Made by a program: the position numbers and the translations under genes. Below the pieces are notes generated by a model, which saw nothing but the letters and a program-made list of their open reading frames with translations, made no database searches and was not told the origin of the DNA. Shown here piece by piece: positions 6,231-13,486 of a stretch of DNA of 13,486 nucleotides. Source of the DNA: AC-32 sp046726435 (GTDB lineage: Bacteria; Actinomycetota; Thermoleophilia; Gaiellales; Gaiellaceae); contig JBKPAM010000058.1 in the NCBI GenBank assembly GCA_046726435.1, positions 1 through 13,486 on the forward strand. Direction: 5' to 3'. Position 1 is the stretch's first letter, and every line of letters begins with the position of its first letter.

Positions 6231-7007
6231 GTGGACGTCTTGACTCCGCGAACCCTGAAAGAAGCGTTGCGCCTGAAAGCGGACCGGCCGGAAGCCGTGC
6301 CCATCCAGGGCGGAACGGACGTGATGGTCGACCTCAACTTCGACCGCGCGCGGCCGCCGGCGCTGCTGAATCTCAACGAGGTGCCGGAGCTGCGCGGCTG
6401 GTGGCGCGAAAACGGAATGCTCCGGCTCGGCGCGGGGCTGACCTACACCGAGGCGATGGAGCTGGCCGAGCCGCTGCGCGCGCTCGCAGAGGCCTCGCGC
6501 ACCGTCGGCGGCCCGCAGATCCGCAACCGTGGGACGATCGGCGGCAACCTCGGCACGGCCTCGCCCGCCGGCGACGCGCTGCCGCCGCTGCTCGTCTACG
6601 GCGCGGAGGTCGAGCTGCAAAGCACCCGCGGCGAGCGCTTCGTGCCGCTCCAGGAGTTCATCGTCGGGCCGAAGCGCAACGTGCTCGAGCCGGACGAGCT
6701 GATCGTCGCCGTGCGGCTCGCGCCTCCGGATCCGCGGCAGACGTTCATGAAGGTCGGTCCGCGCAACGCGATGGTGATCGCGGTGGTCTCGCTCGCGCTG
6801 GTGGTGGACGACGAGGTACGTGCCTCCTTCGGCTCCGCCGGGCCCGTTCCCGGCCTCGTCAGGGCCCCGCTGGATGAGCGGGACGAGCTTCCCGACCGGA
6901 TCGCCGAGGCGGCGAGCCCGATCGACGACGTGCGCGGGACCGCCCGCTACCGAAGGCACGCCCTGCGCGTGCTCACGGCGCGCGCTCTCGAGAGGTGCCT
7001 GGCATGA
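6231..7007 (+). CDS. xdhB: Xanthine dehydrogenase FAD-binding subunit
   Basis: This is the medium, FAD-carrying subunit of a three-subunit molybdenum hydroxylase that oxidises hypoxanthine and xanthine to urate; it takes electrons from the 2Fe-2S subunit and passes them to NAD+ or another acceptor. The two FAD-contact motifs are present: PIQGGTDVMV at 24-33 (family AGGTDL) and GGPQIRNRGTIGGNLGTASPAGD at 93-115. The C-terminal CO-dehydrogenase flavoprotein-like domain is present but short, so the whole protein (258 residues) is below the usual 270-300. The GTG start leads directly into the conserved N-terminus and appears leaderless. The stop overlaps the xdhC ATG by 4 bp. The symbol follows E. 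coli usage; Bacillus puc and Rhodobacter xdh names differ. Confidence 0.92.
   Translation: MDVLTPRTLKEALRLKADRPEAVPIQGGTDVMVDLNFDRARPPALLNLNEVPELRGWWRENGMLRLGAGLTYTEAMELAEPLRALAEASRTVGGPQIRNRGTIGGNLGTASPAGDALPPLLVYGAEVELQSTRGERFVPLQEFIVGPKRNVLEPDELIVAVRLAPPDPRQTFMKVGPRNAMVIAVVSLALVVDDEVRASFGSAGPVPGLVRAPLDERDELPDRIAEAASPIDDVRGTARYRRHALRVLTARALERCLA
6990..6995 (+). promoter_or_regulatory. Shine-Dalgarno site that sets the xdhC start
   Basis: GAGAGG lies 8 nt before ATG 7004. It overlaps the alternative GTG at 6995, so it supports the ATG, not the GTG, as the xdhC start. It is one of the few clear ribosome binding sites in the window. Confidence 0.6.
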
Positions 7008-7462
7008 GGCTCGAGCTGACGGTCAACGGCGAGCGCCGGGAAACGGAGGTCTGGGAGGGTGAGAGCCTGCTCTACGCCCTCCGGGAGCGGCTCGGGCTCC
7101 CCGGCTCGAAGAACGCCTGCGAGCAGGGCGAGTGCGGCTCGTGCTCGGTGCTGCTGGACGGAACGCTCGTCTGCGCCTGCCTCGTGCTCGCCGCGCAGGC
7201 GGACGGGCACGCCGTCGTGACCGTCGAGGGACTCGCACGCGACGGAGAGCTGCACCCAGTCCAGGAGGCGTTCGCCGAGGCCGGCGCGGTGCAGTGCGGC
7301 TTCTGCACGCCGGGGCTGGTCGTCACCGCTGCCGACCTGCTCGCCCGTAACCCCGCGCCGAGCGAGGGCGAGATCCGCGAGGCCCTGTCGGGGAACCTCT
7401 GCCGCTGCACCGGCTACGCGAAGATCTTCGACGCCGTCCGCTTCGCCGTGGGGCGGCTGTGA
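7004..7462 (+). CDS. xdhC: Xanthine dehydrogenase 2Fe-2S subunit
   Basis: This small subunit carries two 2Fe-2S clusters that move electrons from the molybdenum centre to FAD. From ATG 7004 it has 152 residues, normal for the family. The N-terminal plant-ferredoxin-type cluster is bound by Cys39, Cys44 and Cys47 (CEQGECGSC) and Cys59; the C-terminal helical domain binds the second cluster through QCGFCTPG (Cys98, Cys101) and NLCRCTGY (Cys133, Cys135). All eight ligands are intact. A GTG at 6995 would add three residues but sits within the Shine-Dalgarno site of the ATG. The ATG overlaps the xdhB stop, and the TGA stop overlaps the xdhA GTG, so the three genes are translationally coupled. Confidence 0.95.
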   Translation: MRLELTVNGERRETEVWEGESLLYALRERLGLPGSKNACEQGECGSCSVLLDGTLVCACLVLAAQADGHAVVTVEGLARDGELHPVQEAFAEAGAVQCGFCTPGLVVTAADLLARNPAPSEGEIREALSGNLCRCTGYAKIFDAVRFAVGRL

Positions 7463-9696
7463 CCGGGGCCCGCCTGCTCCCCGGAACGGAGCTCGAACTC
7501 GGGCGGATCGGCGAGACGACCCGTCGCGTCGACGCGATTCCGAAGGCGACCGGCGAGTTCGCCTACTCGAGCGACCTGTTCGCGGCCGGGATGCTCTGGG
7601 GCCACACCGTGCGCAGCCCGCACGCGCACGCACGGATCCTCGAGCTCGACATCTCGCAGGCGCTCGCCATGCCCGGCGTGCACGCGGTCCTCACGCACGC
7701 CGACGTCCCCGGCGCCAAGACGTACGGGCTCGAGTTCCCCGACCAGCCGGTGCTCGCGATCGACCGGGTGCGCTACTTCGGCGAGCCGGTCGCGCTCGTC
7801 GCCGCCCAGCACCCCGAGCAGGCCCGCCGCGCGGCCGAGAAGGTTCGCGTCGAGTACGAGCCGCTCGAGCCGGTGACCGACCCCGAGCGCGCCACCGAGC
7901 AGCAGCCGATCCACGAGGAGAGCCCGACCGCAGGCCACGGCTTCCGCGACGACCCGCGACCGAACGTCCTCCGCACGATCGTGATCCGCAACGGCGACCC
8001 CGAGACGACGGGCGACGTCTCGGTCGAGGGCGTCTACGAGCTCGGGATCCAGGACCAGGCGTTCCTCGGCCCGGAGTCGGGGCTCGCGGTCCCGGACGGC
8101 GAGGGCGGGGTCGACGTCTACGTCGCGACGCAGTGGCTGCACGTCGACCGCGACCAGGTCGCGCCGTGCCTCGGCCTGGAGAAGGAGCAGGTGCGGATCC
8201 ACCTCGCCGGAGTCGGCGGCGCCTTCGGCGGGCGCGAGGACCTCTCGATGCAGATCCACGGCGCGATGCTCGCGCTCCACACCGACAGGCCGGTGAAGAT
8301 GGTCTACGGCCGCGAGGAGTCGTTCGTCGGCCACGTCCACCGGCACCCGGCAAAGATCTGGATGGAGCACCGGGCCACGCGTGACGGCCGGCTCGTGAAC
8401 GTTCGGGCGCGGATCCTGCTCGACGGGGGCGCGTATGCATCGAGCTCTGCCGCGGTCACCTCGAACGCCGCCTCCTTCGCCTGCGGGCCCTACAAGGTCG
8501 AGAACGCGCTGATCGAATCGACCTGCGTCTACTCGAACAACCCGCCCTGCGGGGCGATGCGCGGCTTCGGCGCGGTGCAGTCGTGCTTCGCGCACGAGGC
8601 GCAGATGGACAGGCTCGCCGCTGCGCTTGGTATCGACCCGGTCGAGCTGCGGCTCCTGAACGCGCTCGCGCCAGGCGACACGCTGCCCACCGGGCAGGTG
8701 GTGACCGGCTCGCTGCCGGTGGCCGAGGTCATCCGCCGCGCCGCCGCGCTGCCCGTGCCGGAGACGGAAGAGCTTCCGCGCGACCCGATCCGGCTCCCCG
8801 GCGGCGCGGGCAACACCACGCACGGCCAGGGCGTCCGACGGGGGGTCGGCTTCGCGGTCGGCTTCAAGAACGTCAGCTACTCAGAGGGCTTCGACGACGC
8901 GTGCGCGGCTCGCATACGCCTCTGGGTCGACGCGGGCGAGCGCCTTGCTGCCGAGATGCGTTGCGCCGCCGCCGAGGTGGGCCAGGGCGTGACGGAGGTG
9001 ATCCTGCAGGTCGCCCGCACCGAGCTGCAGACGGAGAGCGTGACGCTCGCGCCTGGGTCGACCGACGGCGTCGACTCGGCCGGCTCGGCCTCCGCCTCGC
9101 GGCTGACCTGGATGGCCGCGGGCGCGGTGCGGCTCGCGTGCCGCGACGCGCTCGAGGAGTTCCGGCGCACCGGCCGCGAGGTCGACCTCGAGCGCACGTA
9201 CCACCACCCGCGCACCTACCCACTCGACCCGGAGACCGGCCACGCGACCGGCGATCGCGTCCACGTCGCCTTCATCTGCGCCGCGATGCGAGTCGTCGCC
9301 GAGGTGGACGTGGAGCTCGGCCTCTCGCGCGTCGCGTGGGTCGGCACCGCCCAGGACGTGGGCAAGGCGATGAACCCGCAGGCGGTCCACGGCCAGATCG
9401 AGGGGGGCACGGCGCAGGGCCTCGGGCTCGCGCTGATGGAGGAGATCCAGACGCACGACGGGCTGATCACGAACGCGAGCTTCACCGACTACCTGATCCC
9501 GACCGCGCTGGACATGCCGGTCGTCGAGGCCGAGCTGGTCGAGGACCCGGAGCCCGACGCGCCCTACGGCGTGAAGGGCGTCGGCGAGCCGCCCACGATC
9601 GTCTCGACGGCCGCGGTCGTCTCCGCGCTACGAGCGGCGAGCGGGCGCGAGCTGACCCGTGTCCCGGTCCGCCCGGACGACCTCGTCGGCCTCTGA
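7459..9696 (+). CDS. xdhA: Xanthine dehydrogenase molybdopterin-binding subunit
   Basis: This 745-residue subunit holds the molybdenum cofactor and the purine site; the length equals that of typical PucD-type subunits. The molybdenum-site motifs are intact: GVGGAFGGRED at 251-261, whose Glu260 aligns with the substrate-binding Glu of xanthine dehydrogenases (Glu802 in the bovine enzyme); GAMRGFGAVQ, whose Arg368 aligns with bovine Arg880; and GVKGVGEPP, whose Glu710 is the catalytic base (bovine Glu1261). Keeping both the Glu and the Arg favours a purine hydroxylase over CO dehydrogenase or aldehyde oxidase. The N-terminal domain (GRIGETTRRVDAIPKATGEFAYSSDL) is typical. The GTG start overlaps the xdhC stop. 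No XDH-specific chaperone or Moco sulfurase follows; the 3' end overlaps the opposing EamA gene by 69 bp. Confidence 0.93.
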   Translation: MTGARLLPGTELELGRIGETTRRVDAIPKATGEFAYSSDLFAAGMLWGHTVRSPHAHARILELDISQALAMPGVHAVLTHADVPGAKTYGLEFPDQPVLAIDRVRYFGEPVALVAAQHPEQARRAAEKVRVEYEPLEPVTDPERATEQQPIHEESPTAGHGFRDDPRPNVLRTIVIRNGDPETTGDVSVEGVYELGIQDQAFLGPESGLAVPDGEGGVDVYVATQWLHVDRDQVAPCLGLEKEQVRIHLAGVGGAFGGREDLSMQIHGAMLALHTDRPVKMVYGREESFVGHVHRHPAKIWMEHRATRDGRLVNVRARILLDGGAYASSSAAVTSNAASFACGPYKVENALIESTCVYSNNPPCGAMRGFGAVQSCFAHEAQMDRLAAALGIDPVELRLLNALAPGDTLPTGQVVTGSLPVAEVIRRAAALPVPETEELPRDPIRLPGGAGNTTHGQGVRRGVGFAVGFKNVSYSEGFDDACAARIRLWVDAGERLAAEMRCAAAEVGQGVTEVILQVARTELQTESVTLAPGSTDGVDSAGSASASRLTWMAAGAVRLACRDALEEFRRTGREVDLERTYHHPRTYPLDPETGHATGDRVHVAFICAAMRVVAEVDVELGLSRVAWVGTAQDVGKAMNPQAVHGQIEGGTAQGLGLALMEEIQTHDGLITNASFTDYLIPTALDMPVVEAELVEDPEPDAPYGVKGVGEPPTIVSTAAVVSALRAASGRELTRVPVRPDDLVGL

Positions 9697-10593
9697 CGGC
9701 GCTGCCTCCGCCGACTCGCGGCGGAGGACGATCGCGACCGAGACGAGGATCAACACCGCGCCGGCCACGATGCGCACCGTGAGCGACTCGTCGAGCACGA
9801 TCACGCCGAGCGCAATCGCGATCACTGGGTTGACGTAGGCATAGGTCGAGACCTGGCCGAGCGGTGCGTTGGCGAGCAGCCAGGCGTATGCGCTGTAGCC
9901 GACGATCGAGCCGAGGACGATCAGGTAGACGAGACCGAAAACCGAGCGGGCCGACCAGCCGGCCGGGTCTAACTCCTCTGGGCTGTACACGGCCAGGCCG
10001 ATCGCGAGCAGGACGAGCCCGCCGGCGAGCATCTCGTACCCGGTCGCGACGAGCGCGTCCTTCGGCACCGGGATCCGCGGGGAGAGGAACGAGCCGAGCG
10101 ACCACATGAAGGAGGCGGCGACCGTCAGCAATAGGTAGCCGAGTGGGCCCGAATCGCCGCCGGGCTGCACGAGCAGCACGATCCCGACGAATCCGACCAG
10201 GAGCCCGATCGAGGAGACGAGGTCCGGTCGCTCGCGCGCCGCGAGGCGCAGCAGCAGCACCCAGAGCGGCACCGCGGCGATGATCAGCGACGTCAGGCCG
10301 ATCGGCACCTTCTGCTCCGTGACGAAGAGCACCGAGTTCGCGCCGGGCAGGAGAAGGCCGACGACCACCGCCGAGGCGAGCTCTGCGCGCGTGATCCGCA
10401 CCCTGGCGCGCCCTCGGCGCCAGGCCACGAGTGCCAACAGCAGAAGACCGGCGCTCGTGAAGCGCACGCCGGCAGCGAACAGCCCCGGCATCGTCTCCCC
10501 CGCGAGCTCGATCCCGAGGTAGGTCGAGCCCCAGATGATGTAGACGGTCCAGAGGGCGATCCAGATCTTGGCCCGCCTGCTCACTCCTCTCAC
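9628..10593 (-). CDS. EamA family transporter (drug/metabolite superfamily)
   Basis: This 321-residue inner-membrane protein has about ten hydrophobic helices arranged as two EamA repeats (about 12-142 and 150-288). The N-terminal IIWGSTYLGI and the LTSLIIAAVPLWVLLL segment closing the first repeat are typical of the YedA/RhaT-like branch. In the second repeat, YLIVLGSIVGYSAYAWLL and YAYVNPVIAIALGVIVLDESLT are the usual conserved blocks. The last 30 residues form a charged tail, part of which is encoded opposite the end of xdhA. Members export amino acids or other metabolites; the substrate here is unknown. GTG 10593 was taken as start but lacks a good upstream Shine-Dalgarno site, and GTG 10584 is an alternative. 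It follows the YdcZ-type gene after 34 bp, so the two are probably co-transcribed. Confidence 0.92.
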   Translation of the reverse strand: MRGVSRRAKIWIALWTVYIIWGSTYLGIELAGETMPGLFAAGVRFTSAGLLLLALVAWRRGRARVRITRAELASAVVVGLLLPGANSVLFVTEQKVPIGLTSLIIAAVPLWVLLLRLAARERPDLVSSIGLLVGFVGIVLLVQPGGDSGPLGYLLLTVAASFMWSLGSFLSPRIPVPKDALVATGYEMLAGGLVLLAIGLAVYSPEELDPAGWSARSVFGLVYLIVLGSIVGYSAYAWLLANAPLGQVSTYAYVNPVIAIALGVIVLDESLTVRIVAGAVLILVSVAIVLRRESAEAAPSEADEVVRADRDTGQLAPARRS

Positions 10594-10627
10594 AACGAGA
10601 GAGGCCTTGCCCGTCGTCCCGGATGCT

Positions 10628-11068
10628 CTACCGCTTCAGCGTCAGGGCCGCACCGAGCCCGAGCAGAACGATGCCGAGCACGCGCAACCAGCCGACGCCG
10701 ATCCGCTCCGCGCCCAGCAGACCCCAGTGGTCGATCGCCGCGGCGGCTGCGAACTGGCCGGCAAGCAGGATCGAGATCGTCGCAATCACGCCGATCCTCG
10801 TGCCGGCGAGGGTGATCGCGAGCACGATCACGAGGCTCATCAGGGCGCCGCTCCAGAGCCAGACCGGCTGGCGCGCTGCTGCGGCGAGCTCGCCGAAGCC
10901 CTGTCGTGCGACCAGGAGTAGCGCGACCGCGAGCAGCGCGGTCAGGGTCGTCGCCCAGGCGAGCGCGCCGAAGACGCCGACGCGGTCGCCCAGCTTGGAC
11001 ATCACCGCCACCTGCACGGATCCGGCCACGCCGGCCACGATCGCGAGCAGGACGACGAGCACGTTCAC
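10628..11068 (-). CDS. YdcZ/DUF606 family small DMT transporter
   Basis: This 146-residue, almost entirely hydrophobic protein matches the DMT_YdcZ (DUF606) family in length and in its pattern of about five helices. The N-terminus reads LAIVAGVAGSVQVAVMSKLG, where the family shows a GxxxxxQxxxNxxLG-like pattern. The middle carries WLWSGALMSLVIVLAITLAGTRIGV, and the C-terminus has HWGLLGAERIGVGWLRVLGIVLLGLG, with the family's DHFGLFG and R-x-x-G-x-x-L-L signature. Such half-length proteins are thought to act as dimers. The transported compound is unknown. GTG 11068 is the best start; no clear Shine-Dalgarno site precedes it. It lies 34 bp upstream of the EamA gene in the same direction. Confidence 0.88.
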   Translation of the reverse strand: MNVLVVLLAIVAGVAGSVQVAVMSKLGDRVGVFGALAWATTLTALLAVALLLVARQGFGELAAAARQPVWLWSGALMSLVIVLAITLAGTRIGVIATISILLAGQFAAAAAIDHWGLLGAERIGVGWLRVLGIVLLGLGAALTLKR

Positions 11069-11101
11069 GGCGGGCCAGCATCGCAGGGCCTCCGGACACG
11101 A

Positions 11102-11127
11102 AGAGGGCCGGCGTGGGCCGGCCCTCT
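11102..11127 (-). terminator. Probable hairpin terminator of the M36 peptidase gene
   Basis: An 11-bp perfect stem (11102-11112 with 11117-11127) closes a 4-nt loop, with arms AGAGGGCCGGC and GCCGGCCCTCT. It lies 29 bp after the peptidase stop codon in the direction of transcription. On the minus strand only a short T-containing stretch (TTCGTG) follows, so the U-tract is poor, as is common in GC-rich genomes. The remainder of 11069-11155 shows no further feature. Confidence 0.6.
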
Positions 11128-11155
11128 CTCGCGTTGTGGTTGCTACTTCCCCTTG

Positions 11156-13486
11156 CTACCCGGTCGTGACCTTGGTGCCGTCCACGGTCGGGTTCTGCCC
11201 GAACACCTGGACCTCGGCGACGTGCACCTCCTTTGCGCGCACGCTCGCGTTGCAGTCCGCGTTGTTGTTCGGGTCGTTGTCCTGGTCTCCGTGGTACGAG
11301 GCCTGGCCCGTGCACTGGTTGTTCGTGACGACGAACTTGATGTGTGTCGCCACAGTGTTCGGAGCAACGTCGAAGTACCTCAGCGTCAGGTCCGGCGCGA
11401 CAGGCCGCGGGTTGACGGCCGGGAACGCGTCGGACGCGGACGAGACGATCTTCGTCCAGCCCGCGTCGATCGACCCGTCGCAGGTCGGATTCGCGGCGAC
11501 CTTCCCAGCGCGGCACGCGTAGGCGTCGAACGAGCGGAGTGCCGTGAACCGGTTGTTCCCGAGCACCAGCTGCGCGGAGACGCCGAGCCGCTGGATCAAG
11601 TTGCCGTTCGGATTGAGGTCACCGAGCGCGATCACGAACCAGCGGCCGACGGCGCTCGTACCAGTCTGGCCGTCGTTCGTGGCCTCGTTATCGTCTTGGA
11701 CGTTCGCGAGGTCCGTGTTCGTCCCAAGGGCGTCGCCGGTGATCGTCGCGGTCTGTGACGACGAGGCGAAGTTGGGCGCGAAGTGGATCGTGATGTTCCG
11801 AACCTCTCCGGGTTGCAGGTCGCGGATGTTGAACCGCACGGCCCCGAAGCCGGGCGCGACCGCGATGAAGTTGTAGGAGCTCCAGCGCGGGTTGCTCAGG
11901 TTCGGCACGAACTGCGCGGTGTTGTCCAGGTTGTTCGTCCCGGGCGTGGCGCTCGGGGCGGTGGACGGGTTGGTGTCGGCGACCTGTGTCACGCGGCCCT
12001 GGTAGTCGCCCACGTAGATCTTCGCGTTTACGGGAACGAGCGTGTTTCCCTTGTTGTCTGCGAAGAAGTTCAGCGTCGCGTTGTTTGCGAGCGGCGACGA
12101 GAAGTCGGGCGTTGGCTCCACGTCCGAGTTGCTGTTGGTGTTCTGGAACTGGCCGTAGCCCCGCATCGCGAAGCCTTGCCAGAGCAGGTCCTGATTCGCC
12201 CCGCCGAAGCGGCCCACGTCGGCGGCGAGCATCGCGTCGCGGGCCTGGGCCATCGTCGTGTTGCGCGGCATCATCACCATCGCGTCGTAGTAGTCCTGGA
12301 TCCACCGCCGGTCGCCCGGGCAGGACGAGCTGGCGGTCTGGCCGCGGACACACGCGATGTCCTCGGCGGCCCCGCTCGAGGGATACCGGGCGAGGAAGAG
12401 GTCGCGCAGGTCGATTTGCACGGCGATCCAGATCTCACCGTCGGCGTGCACCTCGCCCTCGCGCGGCGGGGAGCCCGTCCCAGCCAGATCGAAGCCGTAG
12501 TCGCCGTAGTTCAGCGGGTCGGTGTCGGGATTCTGCCCCGGCAGCGGGAACTGCCCGCCCATCGGACGGCCCGCCAGGAAGTCGCGGATCCCGTTGTACG
12601 GATTGCCCGTCACGTACGCACCCTCGGTGTAGCGGTCGGAGCTGGGCACCGGGGCAACGTGCAGCGCGTTCATGACCTCGAGCGCGTCGAAGTCGCCGAA
12701 CGCCTCTCCCATTGCGCCGGCGTGGGTGCCCTGGCGGGCGCCGACGCCCTTGCCGATCATCCGGTTCTCGATCATGTGGCCGAACTCGTGGCCGTAGACG
12801 CTGAAGTCGTAGTCACCGTCGACGCACGGCGCGTAGAACGACCCGGCGAGCGACTGCCAGAGGAACATGTTCGTCTGCGCGTGGGTACCGTCGGCACCGG
12901 TGCCCATGTTCGCGTTGTCGCGGCTCCCGGTCGCGGCTCCGGCCTGGGCGTTGCCGTTGAGGCCGTCGTTGGCGACCGGTTGCACGAACGGCCCGCCCGG
13001 AATCGGGAACGGGTCGATCGTCGTCACGCCGTTGTTGTACTGCTGCGAGTTCCAATGCCCTTCGTCGAACCCGAGGTAGTACGAGTAGTCGTGCATGACG
13101 TTGTGACCGACGAAGAGGTTGACGGTTGCCGCTTCGATGTCGTTCGCGGTGGGGTTGTTGACCGGGTCGGACACGAGAGCCGGATCACAACCGGAGTTGA
13201 ACCAGGCGTTCGTGAACGTGGGCTGGTAGTCACGCGCCGCGCTGGTGGGCCGGAAGAGCAGCGGATTGCCGAACGCGCCGTGGGCACCGCTCCAGAGCCG
13301 GGCGTCGTCGACGTTGTTGCCGGTCGTCTGCGTGGTGCCGAGGTTGTTGCCCGCGGAGTCGAGCTGCACGTCCCACGGGAACTTCGACGCGACTCCCATC
13401 GGATCGACCGTCGTGGCGTCGGAGGCCACCTGCGTGCAGCCGGCGGTGGCCGTCCAGCAGTAGAGCTGCCGCGTGTCCGTGCTCGG
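11156..13486 (-). CDS. M36 (fungalysin-type) secreted zinc metallopeptidase, 5' end outside window
   Basis: The frame is open from the window edge to a TAG at 11156-11158 and gives 776 residues; the signal peptide, propeptide and start are missing. Numbering from the first visible residue, the catalytic core has NLFVGHNVMHDYSYYLGFDEGHWN near 123-146, then DGDYDFSVYGHEFGHMIENR, where HEFGH (His233, Glu234, His237) is the zinc-binding HExxH, and GAMGEAFGDF with Glu261 as the third ligand. The block EGEVHADGEIWIAVQIDLRDLF is also typical of M36. After the core come beta-rich domains, including a LQPGEVRNITIHFAP segment and, at about 646-776, a probable galactose-binding (discoidin-like) domain ending in EVHVAEVQVFG. 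It is probably exported and degrades extracellular protein. It has no visible link to the purine genes and is separated from the transporters by a hairpin. Confidence 0.9.
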   Translation of the reverse strand, partial: PSTDTRQLYCWTATAGCTQVASDATTVDPMGVASKFPWDVQLDSAGNNLGTTQTTGNNVDDARLWSGAHGAFGNPLLFRPTSAARDYQPTFTNAWFNSGCDPALVSDPVNNPTANDIEAATVNLFVGHNVMHDYSYYLGFDEGHWNSQQYNNGVTTIDPFPIPGGPFVQPVANDGLNGNAQAGAATGSRDNANMGTGADGTHAQTNMFLWQSLAGSFYAPCVDGDYDFSVYGHEFGHMIENRMIGKGVGARQGTHAGAMGEAFGDFDALEVMNALHVAPVPSSDRYTEGAYVTGNPYNGIRDFLAGRPMGGQFPLPGQNPDTDPLNYGDYGFDLAGTGSPPREGEVHADGEIWIAVQIDLRDLFLARYPSSGAAEDIACVRGQTASSSCPGDRRWIQDYYDAMVMMPRNTTMAQARDAMLAADVGRFGGANQDLLWQGFAMRGYGQFQNTNSNSDVEPTPDFSSPLANNATLNFFADNKGNTLVPVNAKIYVGDYQGRVTQVADTNPSTAPSATPGTNNLDNTAQFVPNLSNPRWSSYNFIAVAPGFGAVRFNIRDLQPGEVRNITIHFAPNFASSSQTATITGDALGTNTDLANVQDDNEATNDGQTGTSAVGRWFVIALGDLNPNGNLIQRLGVSAQLVLGNNRFTALRSFDAYACRAGKVAANPTCDGSIDAGWTKIVSSASDAFPAVNPRPVAPDLTLRYFDVAPNTVATHIKFVVTNNQCTGQASYHGDQDNDPNNNADCNASVRAKEVHVAEVQVFGQNPTVDGTKVTTG

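Noticed and set aside
6995..7003. GTG at 6995 as the xdhC start
   Set aside because: It lies within the GAGAGG ribosome binding site that is well spaced for ATG 7004, and the ATG gives the usual 4-bp overlap with xdhB.
10587..10601. Short inverted repeat CTCTC/GAGAG at the start of the EamA gene
   Set aside because: Only 5 bp pair and the sequence is simple, so chance explains it at this base composition.
1..13486. Search for tRNA, rRNA, CRISPR arrays, insertion sequences and prophage genes
   Set aside because: No cloverleaf, regularly spaced repeat, transposase or integrase was recognised; coding genes fill nearly all of the window.

Overview
The window is GC-rich, densely packed DNA with many GTG starts, short overlaps between genes and few Shine-Dalgarno sites. 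This suits an actinobacterium. The gene set (PuuD-type urate oxidation, 8-oxoguanine deaminase, M36 peptidase) would fit a deep-branching lineage such as Thermoleophilia, but that placement is inference. No RNA gene, insertion sequence, CRISPR array or origin was seen, and no gene-free stretch exceeds about 100 bases.

Positions 1-9696 form a purine catabolism locus built around a divergent promoter region at 6131-6230. Seven genes run leftward: ade (adenine deaminase), an 8-oxoguanine-deaminase-type amidohydrolase, a phosphotransferase of the APH/choline kinase fold, uraH (5-hydroxyisourate hydrolase), uraD (OHCU decarboxylase), puuD (membrane urate hydroxylase with a cytochrome c domain) and the start of a DUF3830 gene cut by the window edge. 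Gaps are 12 bp or less and several genes overlap, so one transcript is likely. Three genes run rightward: xdhB (FAD), xdhC (2Fe-2S) and xdhA (molybdopterin), joined by 4-bp overlaps.

The pathway read from these genes is adenine to hypoxanthine (Ade), hypoxanthine to xanthine to urate (XdhABC), 8-oxoguanine to urate (amidohydrolase), urate to 5-hydroxyisourate (PuuD, electrons to cytochrome c), then OHCU (UraH) and S-allantoin (UraD). No allantoinase, transcriptional regulator, dedicated purine permease or XDH maturation factor lies in the window. The phosphotransferase and the DUF3830 protein have no assigned step.

The divergent region holds the most distinctive non-coding structure: a perfect 12-bp inverted repeat around TTT, a 9-bp direct repeat, and TANNNT -10-like hexamers 7 and 8 nt from the two start codons, neither of which has a Shine-Dalgarno site. 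This points to leaderless transcripts in both directions with a candidate operator between them.

To the right, 9628-11068 encodes two leftward drug/metabolite transporter superfamily proteins (an EamA protein and a YdcZ/DUF606 protein); the first overlaps the end of xdhA tail to tail by 69 bp. A hairpin terminator at 11102-11127 separates them from a large leftward secreted M36 (fungalysin-type) metallopeptidase that runs off the right edge.
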